This document shows positions 1-8,486 of a stretch of 64,000 nucleotides of DNA, piece by piece (positions within the stretch are counted from its first letter, which is position 1; every line of letters begins with the position of its first letter). Source of the DNA: JAFECT01 sp963838235 (GTDB lineage Bacteria > Pseudomonadota > Alphaproteobacteria > Caulobacterales > Caulobacteraceae); contig CAWIQJ010000005.1 in assembly GCA_963838235.1 (NCBI GenBank), positions 248,001 through 312,000 of the forward strand, written 5' to 3'. A program made the translations under genes and the position numbers. The notes beneath the pieces are model-generated. The model did no database searches. It worked only from the letters and a program-made list of their open reading frames with translations, and had not been told where the DNA came from.

Positions 1-1
1 C

Positions 2-328
2 CGGGACACCGCGGCGGCGCAGAACCTCTCGCGTCCGATGTTCGCCGTGCTGCTCGCCGCCTTCTTCGCCGCGCTCGCCGCGGCCGGGGGCGGCGGCGGT
101 CAGCTTGCTTGGCTGGTCTATGTCGCGCCGTTCACGCCGTTCATGCTGCTGCTCGAACCGTCCGGAACCTACAGCGTCTGGACGGAGTTCGTCGCGCTGG
201 CGCTGATGGGCGTGGCGACCGTGCTCGCCTGCAGGGTCGCGATCCGCGGCCTGCAGCTTTCCAGCGGAGGCTCACCCAAACATAAGCCCGCCCCAAGTGC
301 GCGCCGGTCGGCGCCGGCGCCGACCTGA
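2..328 (+). CDS. ABC-2 type transporter permease, C-terminal end (cut by window edge)
   Basis: The frame is open from the left edge and ends at TGA 326-328, so only the last ~108 residues are visible. They hold two hydrophobic stretches (around MFAVLLAAFFAALAAA and FVALALMGVATVLAC) and a short charged tail. The sequence matches, almost residue for residue around the phrase AAAQNLSRPMFAVLLAAFF, the C-terminus of the minus-strand permease at 28332-29497, which sits beside an ABC ATPase. It is therefore the membrane subunit of a NatB-like exporter, judged from its paralogue. It lies 7 bases upstream of the PAP2 gene. The substrate is unknown. Confidence 0.7.
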   Translation, partial: RDTAAAQNLSRPMFAVLLAAFFAALAAAGGGGGQLAWLVYVAPFTPFMLLLEPSGTYSVWTEFVALALMGVATVLACRVAIRGLQLSSGGSPKHKPAPSARRSAPAPT

Positions 329-335
329 GGCGCCC

Positions 336-1427
336 ATGAGCAGCCGGACCTGGCGCCTGAGAGCCATCGCGATCAGCGCGGCGCCCATGGCGATCTTCGG
401 GCTCGTGGTGATAGCCACGGCCGGAATTCCCGTCGGGCAAACCTTGTCGCTCGTGAGCGACTATATCCTGCTGGCGGCGGCTGTCTGGTGCGTGGTGGTG
501 ATCGGGCCGCTGTTGACGGTGACCGCGCGCCCGCTGCTGAAGCGGACCTTCTCCGACAGCCCACTATTGCTTGTTCGACGCGCCGTCCAAAGGCGCTGGA
601 CCGACGATTATTTCCTGTCGCTGGTCTGGCCCATGCTGCTGTTCGGCCTCCTGTTCGGCTTTCTGGCCGTCTTCAAGCAAACGGTGCTGCGCCGGCACGG
701 CTTTGCGGACGACGCACTGTTCGCCTCCTGGGACAAGGCGCTGTTCTTCGGAATCCAGCCCTGGCGGCTCACCCACGCCCTGCCGGCCCCCTGGACGACC
801 CTGGCGCTCGGCCGGGTCTATGCGTTCTGGTACGTGCCGGTGATCGGCGCCCTGTTGCCCTGCGCCTTCCGTCGCGGATCGCTCGAACTCAGGACACGCT
901 ATCTCCTGGCCTTCGTCGGCTGCTGGACCCTCATCGGCGGTCTGCTGGCCTATCTGCTGCCTTCCGCAGGGCCCTGTTTCGCTGAGGCCTTTCATCCCGG
1001 GATGACGGAATACCGGCCTCTGCTCGCGGCGCTCCAGGGCGATAATCTGCAGCTGGCGCGGACGGCGCCCGGAGTGCACACCTACGCCCTCGCCACCCAG
1101 GACTATCTGCTGCGGCTTCATCAGACCGGATCGCTGGGCTTCGGAGGCGGCATCTCCGCCATGCCGTCGATGCACGTCACCCAAGCGACCTTGATCGCCG
1201 CCGGCGCCTTCGCGGTCGGACGGCGGTTGGGTTGGATCGCGACCGTCTATGCCGCGGTGGTGTACGTGGGGTCGATCCACCTCGGATGGCACTACGCCAT
1301 CGACGGTATCGTAGGCGGGGCTTCGGCGCTGGTCGTCTGGACCCTGGCGGGTGTGGTCACGCGGGCGCTTCTTCGCCCGCGAACCCTGGGATTGCGACGA
1401 GATGACGCGCCGTCCGTCGATCCTTGA
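336..1427 (+). CDS. PAP2-superfamily polytopic membrane protein
   Basis: About 363 residues with several membrane segments. Near the C-terminus the motif AMPSMH (about residue 275) is followed about 40 residues later by HLGWHYAIDG; this PSMH ... HxxxD pattern is the signature of PAP2 phosphatases and of the Aur1/Ipt1 inositolphosphotransferase-like branch, which act on lipid phosphates in the membrane. I chose ATG 336 because it follows the upstream permease stop (328) and gives a basic start before the first membrane helix; a GTG at 297 would overlap the permease. It lies between the ABC gene and the pilin. The second Tad locus lacks it and has an extra pilin at that place. The substrate is not known. 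Confidence 0.8.
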   Translation: MSSRTWRLRAIAISAAPMAIFGLVVIATAGIPVGQTLSLVSDYILLAAAVWCVVVIGPLLTVTARPLLKRTFSDSPLLLVRRAVQRRWTDDYFLSLVWPMLLFGLLFGFLAVFKQTVLRRHGFADDALFASWDKALFFGIQPWRLTHALPAPWTTLALGRVYAFWYVPVIGALLPCAFRRGSLELRTRYLLAFVGCWTLIGGLLAYLLPSAGPCFAEAFHPGMTEYRPLLAALQGDNLQLARTAPGVHTYALATQDYLLRLHQTGSLGFGGGISAMPSMHVTQATLIAAGAFAVGRRLGWIATVYAAVVYVGSIHLGWHYAIDGIVGGASALVVWTLAGVVTRALLRPRTLGLRRDDAPSVDP

Positions 1428-1652
1428 TGACCCGCCGGATGGGTACGGCGCCGGCACTGCGAGCAGCACCTAGAATAGAAAAAATATCACGGAAGCGGGC
1501 GGCTATTGGAACAGGGCCGCTGTCGGCCCGGGTCAGCGACAGGTCCGGCGTGAGGCGGCTGCCGATATACTCAAAATTCCCAAGCATGGTTAATATTCAT
1601 ACCCTATTCTAGAATTCGTCTCTGTAGAAATCTCAGGCTCAACACTCTAAAT

Positions 1653-1735
1653 ATGCCCATACTTGGGTATCATCACCCCCGAATCTAATCATAATCATAG
1701 CGAACATTTTGGGTTAACCTTATATTGAGGTTTAC
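1653..1735 (+). promoter_or_regulatory. Pilin upstream region with two inverted repeats
   Basis: The 436-base gap between the PAP2 gene and the pilin is locally AT-rich (about 1600-1760). It holds ATGCCCA-TACT-TGGGTAT (1653-1670) and GTTAACC...GGTTTAC (1713-1735). The same pair occurs upstream of the minus-strand pilin (27631-27713) with the same 42-base interval and the same 145-base distance from the second element to the ATG. Conservation in otherwise diverged DNA implies a binding site. TTAACC resembles a CtrA half-site, but that is only a guess. No other gene is seen in 1428-1863. Confidence 0.6.
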
Positions 1736-1863
1736 AAATCATTACCGAACCTCTAGGTTTCCGGCAACGGTGGGAGATGGGGGGTCTTCTCTCGCTCACC
1801 GTTGGACGGCCATTGCCAATCGGGCGTGGTTTGACTTCAACACGTGAGACTGGGGTTACCTCC

Positions 1864-2040
1864 ATGACTAAGCTTCTCTCGTTCGCGCGCGACGAATCCG
1901 GCGCCTCGGCGGCCGAATACGCGCTGATCCTCGCCGTCGTGTGTGCGGCGATCGCCGGCGCGCTCGTCTTCCTGAAGGGCGCCATCCAGAACGCCACCAA
2001 CACCTCGGCCAACGCGATCAACAACGGCGTCTCTTCCTAA
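1864..2040 (+). CDS. flp: Flp/PilA family type IVb pilin
   Basis: A 58-residue prepilin. A short basic leader ending in ESG is followed by ASAAEYALIL and a hydrophobic helix. The G-xxxx-EY arrangement is the Flp prepilin peptidase site, with cleavage after Gly and a conserved Glu at +5 and Tyr at +6. The start is ATG 1864, with a purine-poor but usable upstream region; the open frame extends further upstream without support. This should be the major subunit of the Tad pilus encoded downstream. It is followed by a strong hairpin (2066-2093) before cpaB, usual where pilin must be made in excess. Confidence 0.93.
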   Translation: MTKLLSFARDESGASAAEYALILAVVCAAIAGALVFLKGAIQNATNTSANAINNGVSS

Positions 2041-2065
2041 CAGGCGGCGTTGACGACCTGACGAG

Positions 2066-2093
2066 CATCGCCCGGCGCCCGCGTCGGGCGATG
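2066..2093 (+). terminator. Hairpin between pilin and cpaB
   Basis: Perfect 9-bp stem CATCGCCCG / CGGGCGATG with a 10-base loop, 25 bases after the pilin stop and followed by GTCTTCTC rather than a clear T run. It is likely an attenuator or mRNA-stabilising hairpin. The second Tad locus has an unrelated 9-bp hairpin in the same place. Confidence 0.55.
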
Positions 2094-2191
2094 TCTTCTC
2101 GGAAGGCCAGTAAGCGTACCGCCGGCTCAAGCGGCGGAGATACGGTTCGGCGACGCTCGCCGAGGGGGCACATACTTATCGGTCGCGCGCG

Positions 2192-3047
2192 ATGTCACTT
2201 CGTACGATCGCTACAATCGCCATTGCGATTCTGCTTGGCCTCGTGGCCGTTTTCCTGGTCCGGGGCTACGTTACCAATCCCAAGACGGGACCCTCCAGCG
2301 TGGCCTCCCAGCAGGCCTATACGCCGGTGGTAGTCGCCTCCAAGCCGATCGACCGCGGCGAGGCCCTGGGGGCCGCCGCGCTGAAGGTCGTGAACTTTCC
2401 GGCGGCCAGCGTTCCGCCGGGCGCGTTCCACACGGTGGCGGAAATCGCCAACAGTGCGAGCGCGCGCCTGGCGCTGCGCTCCATCGAAATCAACGAACCC
2501 ATCCTGGCCGGCCGCATCAGCGGCCCGCGCCAAGCCGAACCTTTCGGCGGAGCTGACCGCGGGCATGCGCGCGGTGAGCCTGCGCTCTAACGACGTGGCC
2601 GGCGTCGGCGGTTTTGTTCTGCCGGGCGACCGGGTCGACATCTTCCTGACCCGCGCGGTCACGGCGGCCGATGGCCGCGCCACGACGGTCACCCAGGCCC
2701 TGGCCCAGAACGTCCGGGTGCTCGGCGTCGACCAGACCTCCAACGAGGACGGGGCGAAGCCGCAGGTGGCCAAGGCAGTCACCGTCGAGGTGTCGCCCGA
2801 CCAGGCCCAGTCGATCCTGCTGGGCGACTCCGTGGGCACCATATCGATGTCCCTGCGGCAGATTTCAGACGGGGCCGCGCTCAACCGGCGCGTCACCACC
2901 GTGGCCGACCTCGGCATGTTCGGCCCGGCGCGTACGCCGGCCGCCGGCGCCGTGAAGCGCAGGCCTCGGGGCAGATCCGGACTGGCGCCGCTGTCGGTGT
3001 CGGTGACGCGCGGCGTCGAGACGGCGGCATATTCCTTGGCCCGGTAG
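2192..3047 (+). pseudogene. cpaB: CpaB/RcpC-like Flp pilus assembly protein, frameshifted
   Basis: The gene starts at ATG 2192 with one N-terminal membrane helix (TIAIAILLGLVAVFLVRGY) and an SAF-type segment (VVVASKPIDRGEAL). The frame breaks near 2530 just after LAGRISGP and resumes one frame over as LSAELTAGMRAVSLRSNDVAG...PGDRVDIFL, continuing to the stop at 3047. Alignment with the intact minus-strand paralogue (26307-27176), which reads ISGPGARQGLSAV here, suggests loss of two bases. CpaB anchors in the inner membrane and works with the secretin CpaC. The rest of the gene shows no further damage, so this could be a recent mutation or a sequencing error. Confidence 0.8.
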
Positions 3048-3081
3048 GCCAAGAACGCTTTTCGCGGGGAGGCGAGCGTAA

Positions 3082-4536
3082 ATGACTGAATTCAAGCTTC
3101 GCGGAGGACCGGCAGCCCGGCTGATCGCCGGCGTTCTCGTCGTCGCCGCCCTGGGCTTCGCCGCCGCCCCGACCCTGGCGCAGGACCAGGCGCTCGGCGC
3201 GGGCGACGTCTACGAAGTCTCGGTCAGCGCCGGCAAGTCGCAGGTGCTCGAATTGCCCGTCGCCTACACCGACCTGATGATCGCCGACCCCAAGGTCGCC
3301 GACGTCCTGCCGCTGTCGAGCCGCTCGGTCTATATTGTGGGCAAGTCGATGGGCTCGACGGCGCTCACCATCTACGGGCCGGGCAAGAGCCTGATCGCCG
3401 CGGTCAATGTGGTGGTCGGCGCCGACGTGCAGAGCCTGAAGTCCCGTCTGGCGGAAATTCTGCCCGGGGAAAAAGACATCTCCGTCCGCACCGCCGGCCA
3501 GTCGATCGTTCTGTCGGGCACGGTGTCGAGCCCGGCCAACCTGCAGCAGGTCATCGCGCTCGCCGACTCCTACGTCGCCGACGACAAGAAGATCGTGAAC
3601 ATGCTGGGCGTCGAGGGCTCGCAGCAGGTGATGCTGTCGGTCCGCTTCGTCGAGATGGAGCGTACCGCCGCCAAGGATCTGCAGTTGAACGTCCAACGCC
3701 CGTCGGCCTCGGTCACCGGGACCAACCCCGCGTTCACCGTTACGACCGGCGATACCCTCCACAACGCCACCAACCTGTTGTCCGGCACCTTCGGCGGCCT
3801 TGCGGCCCGATTCGGGTCGGGCGCCAACAGCCTCGACGTCCTGTTCGATGCGCTCGAACAGAAGGGCATCACCAAGACCCTCGCCGAGCCGACGCTGGTG
3901 GCCATGAGCGGCGACACCGCGAACTTCCTGGCCGGCGGCGAGTTCCCGGTCCCGATCGCGGAATCCAGCTCGGGCGTCGGCACCACCCCGGTGATCAGTG
4001 TCGAATTCAAGCAGTTCGGCGTCGATCTTTCATTCACGCCGACGATCCTGAAAGACGGCCTGATCAATCTTGTGATCAATCCCGAAGTGTCGTCGATCGA
4101 CCCGACCACGTCGGTGAGCGCCGGCGGCATCCAGGTGCCGGGCCTGAAGGTGCGTCGCGCGCACACGACGGTAGAGCTGCGTGACGGCGAATCGTTCACC
4201 ATCGCGGGACTGCTGCAGGACGACTATCAGAGCCAGATCCGGCAGTTCCCCTTCATCGGCGACGTGCCGGTTCTGGGCGCCCTGTTCCGCTCCAACGGCT
4301 ACAAGAAGGACGAGACCGAACTGGTTATCGTGGTCACGCCGCACATCGTCACGCCGCGCCGCGGCGTGATCGCCACGCCGGTCGACAATTTTGTTCCACC
4401 TTCGGATTTCGAACTGTTTCTGTTCGGCAACCTGGAAGGCTCGAAGTCCAACCTGCGACCCGAAGACCGCGCGTTGCTGTCGGCCGATCCGACCAAGGGC
4501 GGCATCGACGGCGCGCACGGCCACGTTCTTTACTAG
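3082..4536 (+). CDS. cpaC: Type II/IV secretin, Tad pilus outer-membrane channel CpaC/RcpA
   Basis: 484 residues. A signal peptide ends at about APTLAQ. It is followed by an N-terminal pilus-associated domain (SAGKSQVLELP...DPKVADVLPLSSRSVYIVGKSMG), a BON-like region (KSRLAEILPGEKDISV...QSIVLSGTVSSP) and the secretin core. The core is marked by the FVEMERT phrase, AEPTLVAMSGDTANFLAGGEFPVP and the final VPVLGALFRSNGYKKDETELVIVVTPHIV. That last block is the secretin signature. It forms the multimeric outer-membrane pore for the pilus. ATG 3082 is preceded by GGGGAGGCG. It lies 34 bases after cpaB and 9 before the lipoprotein, so it is within an operon. Confidence 0.93.
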   Translation: MTEFKLRGGPAARLIAGVLVVAALGFAAAPTLAQDQALGAGDVYEVSVSAGKSQVLELPVAYTDLMIADPKVADVLPLSSRSVYIVGKSMGSTALTIYGPGKSLIAAVNVVVGADVQSLKSRLAEILPGEKDISVRTAGQSIVLSGTVSSPANLQQVIALADSYVADDKKIVNMLGVEGSQQVMLSVRFVEMERTAAKDLQLNVQRPSASVTGTNPAFTVTTGDTLHNATNLLSGTFGGLAARFGSGANSLDVLFDALEQKGITKTLAEPTLVAMSGDTANFLAGGEFPVPIAESSSGVGTTPVISVEFKQFGVDLSFTPTILKDGLINLVINPEVSSIDPTTSVSAGGIQVPGLKVRRAHTTVELRDGESFTIAGLLQDDYQSQIRQFPFIGDVPVLGALFRSNGYKKDETELVIVVTPHIVTPRRGVIATPVDNFVPPSDFELFLFGNLEGSKSNLRPEDRALLSADPTKGGIDGAHGHVLY

Positions 4537-4545
4537 GAGGAAGCG

Positions 4546-4866
4546 ATGAAGCGCGAATTCACAACGATCCGGGCTTTCTGCGTCCTTCTCGCAGGAAGCC
4601 TGCTTGTCGCCGGGTGCGCCGAGAGCCGCATGCACCTGTCCGACGACTTCGGCGCCGCGCTGAAACAGGACACCCTGGCCCAGATCGCCAATCCCGACGC
4701 GAAGTATACGGGCGATCCGGCGCCGGGTTCGAACGGCTCGCGGGTGGCCTCAGCCCAGGACCGGTACGTTAACGGCAAGGTCACTCCGCCTGTGGCTGCG
4801 CGCGCGGCCAACGTCGGCAGCTCATCGAGCAGCAGCTCGTCGGGTGCGTCCGGCGGACCCCAGTGA
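4546..4866 (+). CDS. Small Tad-locus lipoprotein (cpaD position)
   Basis: 106 residues. The signal sequence carries a lipobox (LLVAGC, Cys at about residue 25), so the product should be a lipid-anchored periplasmic protein. The body contains a conserved stretch, HLSDDFGAALKQDTLAQIA and DAKYTGDPAPGSNG, shared with the minus-strand paralogue (24444-24770). The tail is low-complexity Ser/Gly. It occupies the place of cpaD between cpaC and cpaE but is about half the length of CpaD and shows no clear similarity. A role as a secretin pilotin is an inference from position and lipidation only. The start ATG follows an AGGAGG site. Confidence 0.75.
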   Translation: MKREFTTIRAFCVLLAGSLLVAGCAESRMHLSDDFGAALKQDTLAQIANPDAKYTGDPAPGSNGSRVASAQDRYVNGKVTPPVAARAANVGSSSSSSSSGASGGPQ

Positions 4867-4926
4867 GATTTGGGGTTCTGACAAAGAGCACGAGCAGCGG
4901 TCGGCGGGAGCGGGACTGAGTGGAGT

Positions 4927-6135
4927 ATGAAGGTGGCGGACATGTCGCGGCGCGTTAGTCCGCTTTCCTTCAATAGTGCGGAAACGCGCGCGCCTCAGGC
5001 GCGCGTCGGCGTCGTCGAAGGCGCCCTGGGCGGCCCTGAGCAGCTCACCGCCATCGCCGCCCTGTTCCCGAACGTCGCCTTCGAGACGCTGGACGAAGCG
5101 TGGCCGCGCCCCCGCGACCCCAGTCCCGACATCATCATCGCCGGCGCCAATGCATCGGTCGCCACGGACGTCGACGGCGTCGTACGCCGCATGAAGGCCT
5201 GCCCGCCGGGCACGCGCGTCGTGGTGGCGCTGCGTTCCGCGGATGTGGCGACCACGCGGCGCCTGTCGCGCGAAGGCGCCGCAGACGTCCTGCCGTCGCC
5301 GGTGAGCGAACCGGCGCTCGCCCTGAGCCTCGAGCGCCTGTTGAGCCAGGCGCCGGCGCCGGCGGTCGAAACGCCGCGGGCCATCGGCGAGGTCACCGCC
5401 ATTCTCAAGGCCGGCGGCGGCGTGGGCGCATCCGCCCTGGCCAGCCAAGTCGCCGTTCAACTCGCCCGGCTGGACGACAGCGCGGTCTGCCTCGCGGACC
5501 TCGACCTGCAGTTCGGCGCGATCAGCGTTTACCTGGATATGCCGAACGCGGTGACCATTGCGGACCTGCTGTCGGGACAATCGCTGGGAGAGACGGCGCT
5601 TACCACCGTCCTGGCCAAGCATCGCTCGGGCGTGCGCGTGCTGGGCGCGCCGCGCGAACTGATGGCGCTCGAGGCGCTGTCCACCGCTCAGATCGACACC
5701 CTGGTCAAGCGGTTGCGCGGCGACTTCGCCACCACCCTGATCGACCTGCCGTCGGTATGGACGGCGTGGACCAACCGCGTGCTCGCGCTGGCGGACCGGA
5801 TCGTGCTGGTGACCCAGCTGTCGGTGCCGCACATTCAGCTCGTGCAGCGCCAGTTGCGCATGCTCGCCAACCAAAGGCTCGACGACCGTGAGATCATACT
5901 GGTCTGCAACGCTCTGAATGCCGAGCAGCAGTCCTCCGTGCCGCTGAAGGCCGCCGAGAAGGCGCTCGGGCGACCGTTCGACGTGGTCATTCCCGAAGAC
6001 CGCCGCGTGATGATGGACGCCATCAACCAAGGCGTCGAGGTTTCGGCGGTGAAGCGGGGCACCAAGCTGGAAAAGGCGATAGCGTCGCTGGCCATGCGGC
6101 TTCAGCCCACATCTGTGATCAGGGCGAGGCGCTGA
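4927..6135 (+). CDS. cpaE: CpaE/TadZ family ParA/MinD-like ATPase-fold protein
   Basis: 402 residues. The first ~130 form a receiver-like domain (VGVVEGALGG ... RGVVVALRSADVATT type), followed by a MinD/ParA fold starting at about residue 155. TadZ/CpaE localises the pilus machine at the cell pole. The deviant Walker A reads KAGGGVGAS, where the usual signature Lys or Arg before GGVG is Gly. DLDLQFG and TLIDLPSVWTAWTNRVL are the Walker-A-prime and B regions. The minus-strand paralogue has the same substitution, so it is ancestral and the protein may bind but not hydrolyse ATP. A second in-frame ATG at 4942 is possible. The gene lies 5 bases before cpaF. Confidence 0.9.
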   Translation: MKVADMSRRVSPLSFNSAETRAPQARVGVVEGALGGPEQLTAIAALFPNVAFETLDEAWPRPRDPSPDIIIAGANASVATDVDGVVRRMKACPPGTRVVVALRSADVATTRRLSREGAADVLPSPVSEPALALSLERLLSQAPAPAVETPRAIGEVTAILKAGGGVGASALASQVAVQLARLDDSAVCLADLDLQFGAISVYLDMPNAVTIADLLSGQSLGETALTTVLAKHRSGVRVLGAPRELMALEALSTAQIDTLVKRLRGDFATTLIDLPSVWTAWTNRVLALADRIVLVTQLSVPHIQLVQRQLRMLANQRLDDREIILVCNALNAEQQSSVPLKAAEKALGRPFDVVIPEDRRVMMDAINQGVEVSAVKRGTKLEKAIASLAMRLQPTSVIRARR

Positions 6136-6140
6136 CGGTC

Positions 6141-7484
6141 ATGTTGTGGAAATCCAGCGATCTCGACGTCGAACCCGGCGAGGTCCTCGTCCCCGGCGCG
6201 AGCCCGCAGAGCGAAGACGACATTGCGCTCAAGGTGCGGATTCACCAGCAGCTGATCGGGCTGCTGAACCTCAGCCTGCTGGACAAGACGCCGCGCGAGA
6301 CCCTGCGCCACGAGATCCGCAGCGTGGTGTCGATCCTGCTCGCCGAGGAGAAGCGGTTCCTTACGATTCATCAGACCGATCGGCTGATCGAAGATGTCCT
6401 CGATGAGCTTCTGGGCCTGGGACCGCTCGAACCGCTGCTGAAGGACGACACGGTCAGCGACATCCTCATCAACACCCACGATCAGGTCTATGTCGAGCGC
6501 AAGGGGCGCCTGGAGAAGACCGACGTCCGCTTCCAGGACACCAAGCATCTCATTCGCATCATCAACAAGATCGTCTCCGCCGTGGGCCGCCGGATCGACG
6601 AGTCGCAGCCTATGGTGGACGCGCGCCTGCCCGACGGCAGCCGGGTCAATGCGATCATCCCGCCGCTGGCGGTGGACGGCCCCCTGGTCTCGATCCGCAA
6701 GTTCGCGCGCGTGCCCATTCATCTGAACCGTCTGATCGAACTCGGCAGTATCACCGGCGAGATCGCCGGGGTGTTGAAGGCGATCGTCGTGGCGCGGCGC
6801 AACGTGCTGATCTCGGGCGGCACGGGCTCGGGCAAGACGACGCTGCTCAACGCCATGTCGGCGTTCATCGATCCCCGCGAGCGTGTGATCACCATCGAGG
6901 ACTCGGCGGAACTGCAACTGCAGCAACCCCATGTCGGCCGCCTGGAAACGCGGCCGGCCAACATCGAAGGTCGCGGCGAGGTGCCTCAGCGGGAACTGGT
7001 GCGCAACGCGCTGCGGATGCGTCCGGACCGCATTATCGTCGGCGAAGTGCGCGCCGGTGAGGCCTTCGACATGCTGCAGGCCATGAATACCGGCCACGAC
7101 GGTTCGATGACCACGGTGCACGCCAACACGCCGCGTGACGCCCTGTCGCGCGTTGAGCAGATGATCGGCATGGCGGGCCTCGAGATCTCGCCGCGCTCGG
7201 TCCGCCAGCAGATCTCCTCGGCGATCGACGTGGTGATCCAGGTCGAGCGCATGGACGACGGCCATCGCCGCCTGGTCTCGATCATGGAGGTCATCGGCAT
7301 GGAAGAGGACGTGATCTCGACCCAGGAGATCGTCCGTTTCCGCCGCCAGGGCCGCAGCAAGATCGGCGAAGTCGCCGGACAGTTCGAGACCACCGGCGTG
7401 CGGCCGCAGTTCATCGAGGCGCTCGTCGCCCGCGGCGTTGAACCGCCGGCGATGCTGTTCGCGCCCGGCAGGAAGTGCGTGTAG
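6141..7484 (+). CDS. cpaF: Tad pilus secretion ATPase CpaF/TadA
   Basis: 447 residues, a typical CpaF length. The N-terminal all-helical domain (KVRIHQQLIGLLNLSLLDK) leads to DDTVSDILINTHDQVYVERKG and then the motor domain: Walker A GGTGSGKTTLLNA (around residue 230), TIEDSAELQLQQPHV, Walker B RIIVGEVRAGEAFDML and the His box TGHDGSMTTVHANTPRDAL. It is the cytoplasmic hexameric ATPase driving pilin extrusion with TadB/TadC. TadB begins 3 bases after its stop. A second CpaF lies at 13371-14705. Confidence 0.95.
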   Translation: MLWKSSDLDVEPGEVLVPGASPQSEDDIALKVRIHQQLIGLLNLSLLDKTPRETLRHEIRSVVSILLAEEKRFLTIHQTDRLIEDVLDELLGLGPLEPLLKDDTVSDILINTHDQVYVERKGRLEKTDVRFQDTKHLIRIINKIVSAVGRRIDESQPMVDARLPDGSRVNAIIPPLAVDGPLVSIRKFARVPIHLNRLIELGSITGEIAGVLKAIVVARRNVLISGGTGSGKTTLLNAMSAFIDPRERVITIEDSAELQLQQPHVGRLETRPANIEGRGEVPQRELVRNALRMRPDRIIVGEVRAGEAFDMLQAMNTGHDGSMTTVHANTPRDALSRVEQMIGMAGLEISPRSVRQQISSAIDVVIQVERMDDGHRRLVSIMEVIGMEEDVISTQEIVRFRRQGRSKIGEVAGQFETTGVRPQFIEALVARGVEPPAMLFAPGRKCV

Positions 7485-7486
7485 CC

Positions 7487-8485
7487 ATGTCCGCCTACAT
7501 CATCCCGCTCATCCTCGTCCTCGCTTTCGCCGCCGTCGTGGTCCTGGTTCAGGGCATCGCGGGCGCGGTGTTCAACGCCGGCGACAAATCGCAGCGCGTC
7601 AACCGGCGCCTCACCATGCTGGGCTCGGGCATGGATCCGAAGGCGGTCTATTCCACTCTGGTGCGCAAGCCGAACGCGGCGACCGGCGCGGTGCAGAATC
7701 CGCTGACGCGTTTCATCGACCACGTCGACACCCTGCAGCGGCAGGGCGGCCTCGACATGTCGCCGCAACGCATCTTCGTCATCGCCGCGGCGGTGGGCGC
7801 GGTGTTATGGACCCTGTCGCTGGTGATCCTGCTGAACGGCAGTATGGTCAGTTTCCTCAGCAATGCGAGCGTTTCGGGCGTTGCGGCCGTGGCGCTTGCC
7901 GGCGGCGGCGCCCTATTCTGGCTCAACCTGAAGCGCAGCGCTCGTCTAAAGAAGATCGAAGACCAGTTGCCGCTGGCGCTCGACGTCGTGACGCGCGCGA
8001 TCCGCGCCGGCCACCCGGTCGTCGCCGCCGTGCAGCTCGCGGCCAATGAATTGGGCGATCCGATCGGTTCGGAGTTCGGTCTGATCGTCGACGAAACGAC
8101 CTATGGCGCCGAATTCAAGGACGCGCTGCAGAGCTTTGCGCACCGCACCGGCTCGGAAGATGCACACTTCTTTGCCGTCAGCGTATCGATCCAGTGGGAG
8201 ACCGGCGGCAACCTCGCCGAGATTCTCGAAGGTCTCGCCACGGTGATCCGCGGGCGCAACACGCTCGGTAAGCGCGTGAAGGCGCTGGGCTCGGAAGGCC
8301 GCGCCTCGGCCTACCTGTTGAGCGCCGTTCCGCTGTTTGTTGTGATTTTGCAGGCGCTGTTCAACCCGGCTTTCTACACGGACAAGTTCGCCGACCCGGT
8401 CTTCTGGCCGATCGTCGGCATCGTCGTGCTCGTCTATCTCGCGGGCTGGGCGATGATCTGGCGCATCCTGAACTTCAGGTTCTGA
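7487..8485 (+). CDS. tadB: Tad pilus inner-membrane platform protein TadB
   Basis: 332 residues from ATG 7487. An N-terminal helix and a further pair of hydrophobic segments flank a T2SF-type cytoplasmic domain with the family phrases KKIEDQLPLALDVVTRAIRAGHPV, ETGGNLAEILEGLATVIRGR and KALGSEGRASAYLLS, followed by two C-terminal membrane helices. It forms the membrane platform with TadC that the CpaF motor acts on. There is one base between its stop and tadC. The minus-strand counterpart at 20779-21765 is frameshifted. Confidence 0.93.
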   Translation: MSAYIIPLILVLAFAAVVVLVQGIAGAVFNAGDKSQRVNRRLTMLGSGMDPKAVYSTLVRKPNAATGAVQNPLTRFIDHVDTLQRQGGLDMSPQRIFVIAAAVGAVLWTLSLVILLNGSMVSFLSNASVSGVAAVALAGGGALFWLNLKRSARLKKIEDQLPLALDVVTRAIRAGHPVVAAVQLAANELGDPIGSEFGLIVDETTYGAEFKDALQSFAHRTGSEDAHFFAVSVSIQWETGGNLAEILEGLATVIRGRNTLGKRVKALGSEGRASAYLLSAVPLFVVILQALFNPAFYTDKFADPVFWPIVGIVVLVYLAGWAMIWRILNFRF

Positions 8486-8486
8486 C

